NCBI GenBank assembly: GCA_025922795.1
Contig: JAICHC010000219.1
Coordinates: 1-5,642 of the forward strand
From: Candidatus Binatia bacterium
GTDB lineage: Bacteria; Desulfobacterota_B; Binatia; UBA9968
Length of the DNA: 5,642 nucleotides
Direction: 5' to 3'
Under the pieces are notes generated by a model. That model was given only the letters and a program-made list of their open reading frames with translations. It made no database searches and was not told where the DNA came from. The position numbers and the translations under genes were made by a program. Position 1 is the first letter of the stretch, and every line of letters begins with the position of its first letter. Positions 1 through 5,177 of this stretch are shown in pieces.

Positions 1-1191
1 CTGATGGCCGCGCTCGGCTTTCTCTTCGCGCACCTGATCATCGAGATAGCTGTATTGGAAGCGCAGCCGGTTAAATTCGCTCAAGTTCCAGGTGAGAAAA
101 GGCGAATAGCCGATCGTCTTCTTCCCCGGGCTCGTCAGGCTCGGCGCGTTGTCGTAGAGAAAGCCCGCCGCCCACTGACGATTGATCTTCGCTTCGCCGT
201 AGACGTAACCGCCGGGCGCGAACATACGGCGAAATCCTGACTCGCGCTCCACCCGTTCGCTGTTGCCGAAGAGCTCTCCGCCCAGGGTAAAGCCCTGGTA
301 GAGCGTGCTGCCGAGCGGCTGATAGCGGTAAGTTACATCGACACCGGTCAAAGTCCGGCTGCCCCCGTGAGGCTCCTCGGGAATCCTGATCGACGGCGTG
401 AATGCCAAACTGGTTCCCAACTCGATGCTGTGATTGTCAGCGAGGTCGAAATAGATGTGCAGCCTGCCCAGGTAGGTAAAGCGGCTCCAGGCGCGCGATT
501 TGGTATCATCGAGACGCTCGTTTTCGGCACCCAGTTTGTTGTATCCGCCGATGGTCCCTCTCAAGAAAAAAGGCGTAGGGAAAAGATAACTCATCTCCAC
601 GCCGTCGGCCTTGGATTCGCCGCCGACGATCCTCTCCAACGACAACGGCGTGTTGACGAAGGCATATTCGTGAGGGTGAAATTTCGCGAGACGGCCGAAG
701 TCGGCGAAGAAGCGGCCGCCGCGAAGCTGCAGATTCAACGGTAGCGACGTTGAGACCATCGCCGCTTCTTCGACTTCGAACTCGTCCTTGCTGCCGGTAA
801 AAAACGCGTAAGCTCGCGCGTAGGGATCGATCGATGCGGAAAGCCCGATCTCCGCCGCACGAAAATTGAAGTCGCCGCCGGCCTTGGCGCGATGCTCGGC
901 GGTGGCATCGATGGCCATGCCGATGGCCGGATTGAGCGCCGACGGCGCGCTCCGCGTCGTCTTTACTGACTGCTCCACCGTTGCGATCTTGCCGTTGGCG
1001 CTTGCCCGTTCCCGTTCTAATTGTTCGAGCCGTTCGGCCATTTTTTTCATGGTCGCCTGCATCTCGGCCATCTGGCGCTTGAGCAAATCGATGATCTCGT
1101 CTTGCGCCATGCTCAAGGACGGGCGCCACAGCACGAAAACCGGCACCAGTGCGGCGAGCCAAATAACAACCTTCAAAATTGCGCTGTTCAT
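1..1191 (-). CDS. Putative outer-membrane beta-barrel protein with N-terminal coiled coil (3' end beyond window)
   Basis: The frame is open for 397 codons from the ATG at 1191 to the left edge, so the C-terminus is missing. Residues 1-29 form a signal peptide (hydrophobic core about 5-22, likely cleavage after SMA before QDE). Residues about 31-76 are a heptad-rich coiled coil (DLLKRQMAEM...ERLEQLERER), as in trimeric porins of the DcaP kind. From about residue 87 (NPAIGMAID) the protein shows alternating beta-strand character with many aromatic residues. Recognisable stretches are GGRFFADFGRLAKFHPHEYA at 158-177, SYLFPTPFF at 201-209 and SEFNRLRFQYSYLDD at 371-385. From memory, these resemble outer-membrane proteins often labelled zinc-regulated or TonB-dependent receptors, but no TonB box or plug domain is visible, so a channel or metal-linked porin is the safer reading. 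The Shine-Dalgarno is modest (GGGGAG, 11 nt before ATG). It is probably co-transcribed with the small gene upstream. That it is an outer-membrane barrel is fairly sure; its substrate is unknown. Confidence 0.8.
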   Translation of the reverse strand, partial: MNSAILKVVIWLAALVPVFVLWRPSLSMAQDEIIDLLKRQMAEMQATMKKMAERLEQLERERASANGKIATVEQSVKTTRSAPSALNPAIGMAIDATAEHRAKAGGDFNFRAAEIGLSASIDPYARAYAFFTGSKDEFEVEEAAMVSTSLPLNLQLRGGRFFADFGRLAKFHPHEYAFVNTPLSLERIVGGESKADGVEMSYLFPTPFFLRGTIGGYNKLGAENERLDDTKSRAWSRFTYLGRLHIYFDLADNHSIELGTSLAFTPSIRIPEEPHGGSRTLTGVDVTYRYQPLGSTLYQGFTLGGELFGNSERVERESGFRRMFAPGGYVYGEAKINRQWAAGFLYDNAPSLTSPGKKTIGYSPFLTWNLSEFNRLRFQYSYLDDQVREEKAERGHQ

Positions 1192-1220
1192 AAGTTTCCA
1201 GTCTCCCCAATAAACTCCGC

Positions 1221-1242
1221 CCCTCCCAACCGAGCAGGAGGG
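1221..1242 (-). other. Small intercistronic hairpin
   Basis: CCCTCC at 1221-1226 pairs with GGAGGG at 1237-1242, giving a 6-bp GC-rich stem with a 10-nt loop. It sits in the 91-nt gap between the small exported-protein gene and the outer-membrane barrel gene, about 30 nt before the barrel's ATG. No T-run follows on either strand, so it is not a convincing intrinsic terminator. It could stabilise or process the mRNA, or be chance. Confidence 0.3.
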
Positions 1243-1282
1243 ACAGGTGTAAATGATAGGAATTTCTTGGGACTAAAGGAGA

Positions 1283-1540
1283 CTAGGCGGGCGGCGCGCG
1301 ACTCGATGGAATGCGTATCGACTCAGAGTCGAATTCAACCTGCGTGAATAGCGCGACCGCGCAAACGACGATTACGGGTGTGCAAACGGTCGATGTGGTG
1401 GCTAGATTAGCCTGGGTTCTACTTCCCTGGAGACAAATGCACTCTTTTGTAACCTGCGACGCGAGCGGCGAGGTCACGTGCAAATGGAGCGGCAGGAAAA
1501 AGACCGCGAGAATCAGGCAAACACTGAACCAGCGCGACAT
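1283..1540 (-). CDS. Small exported protein of unknown function with Cys-x-Cys motif
   Basis: 85 residues. Residues about 5-19 form a signal peptide or membrane anchor (SVCLILAVFFLPLHL), followed by HVTSPLASQ, the pair C34-x-C36 in KECICLQGSRTQ, a second hydrophobic stretch at about 54-67, and a Ser/Pro-rich tail ending RAPPA. I recognise the pattern (hydrophobic start, His, CxC next to a GSRTQ-like motif, C-terminal RAPP) as typical of small uncharacterised envelope proteins, but cannot name a family. The ATG at 1540 is preferred over an in-frame GTG at 1573: GAAGAG lies 7 nt before it, and the -10 element of the predicted promoter ends at 1579, which puts the GTG at or next to the transcription start. 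The barrel gene lies 91 nt downstream on the same strand. His and CxC hint at metal or redox chemistry, which is inference only. Confidence 0.6.
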   Translation of the reverse strand: MSRWFSVCLILAVFFLPLHLHVTSPLASQVTKECICLQGSRTQANLATTSTVCTPVIVVCAVALFTQVEFDSESIRIPSSRAPPA

Positions 1541-1578
1541 GTTGGCACTCTTCAGCCGGATCAGTTCCATCACTGGCT

Positions 1579-1607
1579 CTGATAACTTAGCCTTCCAGTC
1601 TTGTCAA
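1579..1607 (-). promoter_or_regulatory. Predicted sigma70-type promoter for the leftward unit
   Basis: Reading leftward on the minus strand, TTGACA (1607-1602) is a perfect -35 box. A 17-nt spacer follows, then TATCAG (1584-1579), which matches the -10 consensus at four of six positions. The start of transcription would fall near 1572, giving a leader of about 32 nt before the ATG at 1540. Two nested inverted repeats cover the -10 region: ACTGG at 1572-1576 with CCAGT at 1595-1599, and GGCT at 1575-1578 with AGCC at 1589-1592. These could be a repressor site. No known operator consensus was recognised. Confidence 0.55.
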
Positions 1608-1715
1608 TCGGTGCATGGCTGATCACCCACCGGGGCGAGCCTCAGGCATTGGTCATTTGGCGCAACCGGTAGAATCATTGCGCCTTTTGAGAAATGGCTA
1701 GCTCGAACTTCGGGC

Positions 1716-1745
1716 GGTAAACCTTCCCAGGGTCCGGTCGTCTAA
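1716..1745 (+). promoter_or_regulatory. Candidate ECF-sigma promoter for the sigma factor operon
   Basis: GGTAAAC (1716-1722) is followed after 16 nt by CGTCTAA (1739-1745). This matches the general ECF promoter pattern, an AAC-containing -35 and a CGTC-like -10 about 16-17 nt apart. Many ECF sigma factors transcribe their own operon, and this site lies upstream of one on the right strand. The start of transcription would be near 1750, about 140 nt before the gene. The match rests on short motifs and the cognate consensus is unknown, so this is a hypothesis. Confidence 0.33.
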
Positions 1746-1764
1746 GGTCCTTAGATTGCGACCG
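1735..1764. repeat. Interrupted inverted repeat (possible operator or leader hairpin)
   Basis: CGGTCG (1735-1740) is complementary to CGACCG (1759-1764). Inside lies TCTAAGGTCCTTAGA (1741-1755), a 7+7 perfect palindrome around a single T. Three unpaired bases (1756-1758) break the right side. In total 13 base pairs are possible, though the innermost must open to form a loop in RNA. It overlaps the -10 of the candidate ECF promoter. It could be a binding site for a dimeric regulator or an RNA hairpin. No T-run follows, so it is unlikely to be a terminator. Confidence 0.5.
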
Positions 1765-1893
1765 CTCCTTAAAGAGGAGGCTGCCGGGTATGGTTCCGGG
1801 AGTGTTTTCCACGGGATTGCTAGCGAACAATCTTGCCGCGGGACATTTTGCAACAACGGCAAAGATGTGCTGAAAAGCTCAGAGGGTTGAAGT

Positions 1894-2553
1894 TTGACTT
1901 CTCTAACGACGGCGTACGGGAGCTTCGTCCGCCTGCCCCTCGGCGGTTTTTCCGGCGATGCACAACTAGCACCAGACAGGAGCCCGTTTTTGAACCCTGG
2001 GGATGAGGAGTTGGTGGCATCAGCCCGGCGGGGCGATCGCCGCGCGTTCGAGGAACTCGTCGAGCGCCATCAACAAAGGGCTTATCATATCGCGTTTGAC
2101 TTCGCGCGCGACCGCGAGGACGCCAAGGATCTCTCCCAGGAAGCCTTCTTGAAAGCGTTTACGAATTTAAAGAATTTCGATGGCCGGTCGAGCTTCTATA
2201 CCTGGTTCTATCGTATCCTCGTCAATCTTTGCCTCGACTATAAGCGGCGCCAAAAGCGCGCCCCGGCAGACACCTTCGACGAGACCGCGAAAAATGAAAT
2301 GGAACCGTCACACCAACCGCAAGAACCGAGATCGCCCGATCAGCAAGTGTGGGCCAGACAGATCTCGCTTCGAGTCGGCCAAGCTTTGGACGATCTTCCA
2401 GCGCGCCAGCGCACCGCTTTTGTGCTCAAAAATCATCAAGGTCTCTCGATCAAAGAAATCGCCGAGCTGATGGAGACCGCCGAAGGCACCGTCAAAGTCC
2501 ATCTTCATCGTGCCGTCACGGCGCTGCGTCAAAGCCTGGCGGATTTCGTTTAG
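1894..2553 (+). CDS. ECF-type RNA polymerase sigma factor (RpoE-like)
   Basis: 219 residues from TTG 1894. The sigma-2 domain spans about 38-122: ELVASARRGDRRAFEELVERH at the start, region 2.2 DLSQEAFLKAF at 79-89 for core polymerase contact, and region 2.4 SSFYTWFYRILVN at 99-111 for -10 recognition. A variable linker of about 123-154 follows, then sigma-4 at about 156-216 with the helix-turn-helix LSIKEIAELM...EGTVKVHLHRA that reads the -35. There is no region 3 or region 1, as expected for ECF factors. The start is uncertain. TTG 1894 has AGAGGG 7 nt upstream. An in-frame TTG at 1990 (residue 33) has AGGAG 7 nt upstream and would give 187 residues, the usual ECF length. The anti-sigma gene follows after 8 nt. 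It is likely autoregulated and held inactive at the membrane by that partner. Confidence 0.95.
   Translation: MTSLTTAYGSFVRLPLGGFSGDAQLAPDRSPFLNPGDEELVASARRGDRRAFEELVERHQQRAYHIAFDFARDREDAKDLSQEAFLKAFTNLKNFDGRSSFYTWFYRILVNLCLDYKRRQKRAPADTFDETAKNEMEPSHQPQEPRSPDQQVWARQISLRVGQALDDLPARQRTAFVLKNHQGLSIKEIAELMETAEGTVKVHLHRAVTALRQSLADFV
1978..1982 (+). promoter_or_regulatory. Second ribosome binding site inside the sigma factor reading frame
   Basis: AGGAG, 7 nt before the in-frame TTG at 1990. It is a stronger Shine-Dalgarno than the AGAGGG (1881-1886) that serves TTG 1894 at the same spacing. The 1990 start would remove 32 residues that lie before the conserved sigma-2 domain. Third-position GC of those 32 codons is about 63 percent, neither clearly coding nor clearly non-coding. 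Either start, or both, may be used. Confidence 0.4.
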
Positions 2554-2561
2554 GAGTTACT

Positions 2562-3080
2562 ATGGCTGAACAATTTGGAAAACTTCCCGGGGCTTGCGCG
2601 CATCAGGAAGAGAACCTGGTGCTGCTGCACTACGGCGATCTCGCCGGTACCGAGTGCGACACCCTCCAGAGCCATCTCAATAGCTGCGCCGCTTGTAAGG
2701 ATTATTTGCAGGATCTCGGCAAGCTTCTGCCACTGACGATTAAAAGCGACGAACCGCCGCAGACCTTCTGGGCTGACTATAAGCGCGAACTCCGCCACAA
2801 GCTCGATGACGCGGCACAAAAACCAAGATGGCGGCAAAAGCTCGCGCCACTATTACAACCACGCCTCGTGCCGCTGCTCGCGACCGCCGCCGTGGTCGCC
2901 TTAGCCCTGACGTTTACTCTTGGACAAAACCTATGGACGACCAACGAGCCGGCGCGCGAGGCGGCCGCGATGTTGGAGGTGCTGCCGGTGGCGGAGAATC
3001 TGGAGTTTTTTAAAACGCTGGACGTACTCGACGATCTCGAATTGTTGGAATTCATGGGCAGCCAAGGCAGCGCCGCGTGA
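2562..3080 (+). CDS. Membrane anti-sigma factor with zinc-finger (zf-HC2/ASD-like) domain
   Basis: 172 residues. The cytoplasmic N-terminal half carries the anti-sigma zinc motif H38-x3-C42-x2-C45 (HLNSCAAC). A further ligand could be C12, H14 or H23. This domain type grips ECF sigma factors. A basic stretch (KPRWRQK, 88-94) precedes one membrane helix at about 102-121 (LVPLLATAAVVALALTFTLG), giving N-in/C-out topology. The periplasmic tail (about 122-172) is strongly acidic and leucine-rich (ENLEFFKTLDVLDDLELLEF), with about ten acidic and two basic residues. It probably senses the signal or is the target of proteolysis. The Shine-Dalgarno AGGAG (2552-2556) overlaps the sigma stop codon and lies 5 nt before the ATG, so the two genes are probably translationally linked. 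The pairing with the sigma gene makes the function secure; the signal is unknown. Confidence 0.92.
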   Translation: MAEQFGKLPGACAHQEENLVLLHYGDLAGTECDTLQSHLNSCAACKDYLQDLGKLLPLTIKSDEPPQTFWADYKRELRHKLDDAAQKPRWRQKLAPLLQPRLVPLLATAAVVALALTFTLGQNLWTTNEPAREAAAMLEVLPVAENLEFFKTLDVLDDLELLEFMGSQGSAA

Positions 3081-3126
3081 GCCATCCACCGTACAGAACA
3101 TCGCGCCGGGAAAAAAACGCGGTGCA

Positions 3127-3765
3127 ATGATGCCAGTGCTCCAAACCGTCGGTTTACTTATGCTTCTGACGTTTTTCGTCTCGCCCTCTGGGTGGGCTCA
3201 AGGCCCGCCGAGCGGTCGGATGTCGCCGCAAAGCGACAAGGGAGCACTCGATCGTTGGCAGCGCTTGTCACCCGAGGAAAAGCAGCAAGTGCGCCGGCGT
3301 TTCGAGCATTGGCAAAACCTTCCGCCCGAAGAGAAAGAAGAGCTGCAGAAAAAATTCGAAAACTGGCGCCGGCTTTCGCCCGATGAAAAAGCAGAGGCTC
3401 GGCGGAATTTCGAGCGGTGGCAGAAGCTTTCGCCGGCGGAGCGCGAGCGTTTGCAGGAGCGCTGGCGGCGCTGGCGCGAGCTGCCTCCCGAACGTCGCGA
3501 AGAGCTCCGGCGGCGGCATCAACGACTGCGTGAGCTGCCGCCGGAACAACGCCGTGAGCTGCGGCAAAAGTGGCTGGAACGACGCGAACGGCTTTCCCCG
3601 GAAAAAAGAGAGCAGATGCTCGAGCGCTTTCAACACCTATCGCCCGAGGAAAAACGCGAGATCCGCGAGCAGCGCCGGGAGCTTAAAGAGCGCGGCTCGG
3701 TCGAAGAAAAAAGGCAGTTTGGTGAACGCTTGCGCGAGAACTTCCAGAGGCGCGACAAGGAGTAG
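3127..3765 (+). CDS. Secreted DUF3106 repeat protein
   Basis: 212 residues from ATG 3127; ATG 3130 is an equally possible start. A Sec signal peptide covers 1-25 (core LLMLLTFFV, likely cleavage GWA before QGPP). From residue 47 the mature protein is an array of L-S/P-P-E-E-K units ending in a W-rich segment, seven of them plus an eighth divergent one. It is almost wholly helical and charged: by hand I count about 55 Arg/Lys against 41 Asp/Glu in the mature part. It contains no Cys. This is the DUF3106 pattern, a family often found beside ECF sigma/anti-sigma genes, with no proven role. The layout resembles periplasmic helical proteins of the Spy/CpxP kind, but I see no LTxxQ motif. The Shine-Dalgarno is poor; the nearest purine run is GGGAAAAAAA, more than 10 nt upstream. 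The last two codons (AAG GAG) form the ribosome site for the next gene. Confidence 0.85.
   Translation: MMPVLQTVGLLMLLTFFVSPSGWAQGPPSGRMSPQSDKGALDRWQRLSPEEKQQVRRRFEHWQNLPPEEKEELQKKFENWRRLSPDEKAEARRNFERWQKLSPAERERLQERWRRWRELPPERREELRRRHQRLRELPPEQRRELRQKWLERRERLSPEKREQMLERFQHLSPEEKREIREQRRELKERGSVEEKRQFGERLRENFQRRDKE
3265..3636 (+). repeat. Coding tandem repeat, 18-residue (54-bp) period
   Basis: Within the DUF3106 gene, units begin at residues 47, 65, 83, 101, 119, 137 and 156, with an eighth beginning at 171. Spacing is 18, 18, 18, 18, 18, 19 and 15 residues. The consensus is L-[SP]-P-[ED]-[EK/R]-[KR]-x-x-x-x-[RK]-[RK]-F/W-E-x-W-x-x. The L-S-P-E-E start is a classic helix cap, so each unit is likely one short helix plus a turn. 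Units are conserved in protein but diverged in DNA, which points to old duplication kept by selection rather than recent slippage. The 19 and 15 spacings mark a small net contraction near the end. Confidence 0.85.
3757..3762 (+). promoter_or_regulatory. Strong ribosome binding site for the DUF1800 gene
   Basis: AAGGAG lies 6 nt before the GTG start at 3769 and inside the last two codons (Lys-Glu) of the DUF3106 gene. It decides the GTG start and suggests translational coupling across the 3-nt gap. Confidence 0.8.
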
Positions 3766-3768
3766 CCC

Positions 3769-5175
3769 GTGACCACGCCGCTCCGCCAAGAGCAAAAGAT
3801 TGTTCATTTTCTCAATCGTACAAGCTTCGGACCGACGCTTGCAGCCGTACAAAGAGCCAACCAGCTCGGCGTGCGCGCCTACCTCGAAGAACAGCTGGCG
3901 CCGGAGGCGATTGCCGACGGCGCGGTCGAGGAAAAGGTCGCCGGGCTGAAAACCATGCGGATGAACAGCCGCGAGTTATTCGAGCTTTATCCGCCGCCGA
4001 AGGCCGCGCGCGAACGCGGCATGGCAACGAACGCAATGAATGCGCCCCGTTTTGTCATCTTTGAGCTGCAGCAGGCCCGGCTATTGCGCGCGGTCTATAG
4101 CCAACGCCAGCTCTACGAGGTCATGGTCGACTTCTGGAGCAATCATTTCAATATCTTCGCCGCCAAGGGCGCCAACCGCTGGCTGATGACTTCCTACGAC
4201 CGTGATACCATCCGCCCGCACGCGTTGGGCAAATTCCGCGATCTTTTGCTGGCCACAGCGCAAAGCCCGGCCATGCTTTTCTATCTCGATAACTGGCTGA
4301 GCGTCGGCCCAAACAGCCGCGCCGCACTTCAGACAGGAAATTCGCGGCGCCGCGGCCTCAACGAAAACTACGCCCGCGAAATCATGGAGCTGCACACCTT
4401 GGGCGTCGATGGCGGCTACAGCCAACAAGACGTTCACGAGATCGCGCGCTGCTTTACCGGCTGGACCCTTCGGCGGCCGCGTGGCGAGGCCGAGTTCATG
4501 TTCAATCCGCGGATGCACGATCCAACGGCCAAGACGGTCCTAGGCAAGCACATCCCGGCCGGCGGCGGCATGGAGGACGGCACAAAAGTCATCAATCTTT
4601 TGGCCCGCCATCCCGCGACGGCGAGATTTATCGCAACCAAACTGGCGCGCCGCTTTGTCGCCGATGATCCGCCAGCGTCAATCATCGAACAAGCCTCCGC
4701 GGCGTTTCGCCGCAGCGACGGCGATATTCCAACGGTGGTCCGAACCATTATCGACGCGCCCGAGTTCTTCGAGCCCACCTTCTACCAGGCCAAGATCAAA
4801 AAACCACTCGAATATGTCGCCAGCGCTCTGCGCATTACCGAGGCGGACACTCGGGTGACGCCGCAACTCTTGCGCTATCTCGGCCGCATGGGCGAACGGC
4901 TGTTTCTGGCGCAACCGCCGACCGGCTATCCGGATGTCGCATCCTCGTGGATCAGCTCCGACATGTTGCTGACCCGCATGAACTTCGCCAGCGATCTGGC
5001 CGCCAACCGCATCGATGGCGTGCGCGTGCCGATGCAAGTGGGCGATACCCAGCCGCTCATCCGGTTAATCGCTCCCGGCTCGCTATCCTCGGCCACCCAG
5101 GCCGCGTTGTCCGAAACGGCGGGCTCCGATAGTCTCGCCTTACTGCTGGCCGCGCCGGAATTTCAACGGAGGTAA
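3769..5175 (+). CDS. DUF1800 domain protein
   Basis: 468 residues and apparently full length. Family landmarks in order: FLNRTSFGPT at 14-23; VDFWSNHFNIF at 120-130; GLNENYAREIMELHTLGVDG at 196-215; YSQQDVHEIARCFTGWT at 217-233; FNPRMHD at 245-251 and KTVLGKHIPAGGG at 255-267; LARHPATARFIATKLARRFV at 278-297; KKPLEYVASALR at 344-355; QPPTGYPDVASSWIS at 382-396; and LLLAAPEFQRR at the C-terminus, a typical family end. The biochemical function is not established. The conserved N-E-N, R-E, E and H-T residues suggest a polar, perhaps catalytic or metal-binding centre. It begins directly with the domain and shows no signal peptide or membrane helix. The DUF1501 gene follows after 2 nt, the usual partner of this family. 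Its stop codon is preceded by CGGAGG, which serves as the next ribosome site. Confidence 0.93.
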   Translation: MTTPLRQEQKIVHFLNRTSFGPTLAAVQRANQLGVRAYLEEQLAPEAIADGAVEEKVAGLKTMRMNSRELFELYPPPKAARERGMATNAMNAPRFVIFELQQARLLRAVYSQRQLYEVMVDFWSNHFNIFAAKGANRWLMTSYDRDTIRPHALGKFRDLLLATAQSPAMLFYLDNWLSVGPNSRAALQTGNSRRRGLNENYAREIMELHTLGVDGGYSQQDVHEIARCFTGWTLRRPRGEAEFMFNPRMHDPTAKTVLGKHIPAGGGMEDGTKVINLLARHPATARFIATKLARRFVADDPPASIIEQASAAFRRSDGDIPTVVRTIIDAPEFFEPTFYQAKIKKPLEYVASALRITEADTRVTPQLLRYLGRMGERLFLAQPPTGYPDVASSWISSDMLLTRMNFASDLAANRIDGVRVPMQVGDTQPLIRLIAPGSLSSATQAALSETAGSDSLALLLAAPEFQRR

Positions 5176-5177
5176 TC

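Larger units (their letters stand above)
1608..1893. other. Gene-free spacer between divergent units
   Basis: I find no convincing coding region, tRNA or insertion-element end here. The stretch holds a candidate ECF promoter (1716-1745), an interrupted inverted repeat (1735-1764), a small stem with loop TAAAG (CCTCC-type arms, 1765-1779), another weak stem (GATTG at 1815-1819 with CAATC at 1828-1832) and the Shine-Dalgarno of the sigma factor gene (1881-1886). If transcription starts near 1750, the sigma-factor mRNA has a structured leader of about 140 nt. No known riboswitch was recognised. Confidence 0.5.

Noticed and set aside
506..1210. 234-residue minus-strand open frame overlapping the barrel gene
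   Set aside because: Very Arg-rich, no domain and no signal peptide. It is another frame of the true gene at 1191-1, whose product has a signal peptide, coiled coil and barrel motifs.
866..1347. Plus-strand open frames opposite the barrel gene start and the small gene
   Set aside because: Antisense to well-supported genes, low-quality composition, no ribosome site and no family resemblance.
1847..1863. TTTGC / GCAAA small stem as a possible terminator
   Set aside because: Only 5 bp, AT-rich and without a following T-run. It probably arises by chance.
1875..1895. AGCTCAGAGGGTT, resembling a tRNA D-arm
   Set aside because: No matching D-stem 3' half, no anticodon arm and no T-loop (GTTCGA) downstream. 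It is simply the Shine-Dalgarno region of the sigma gene.
1820..2020. 66-residue minus-strand open frame across the spacer and sigma start
   Set aside because: No ribosome site or recognisable motif, and it overlaps the sigma gene on the other strand.
3268..3636. 122-residue minus-strand open frame opposite the DUF3106 repeats
   Set aside because: Its Leu/Phe/Pro-rich sequence is the complement of the Glu/Lys/Arg repeats, a known artefact of such genes.
4081..4518. 145-residue minus-strand open frame opposite DUF1800
   Set aside because: GC-rich shadow frame; the plus strand carries continuous conserved DUF1800 motifs across the same bases.
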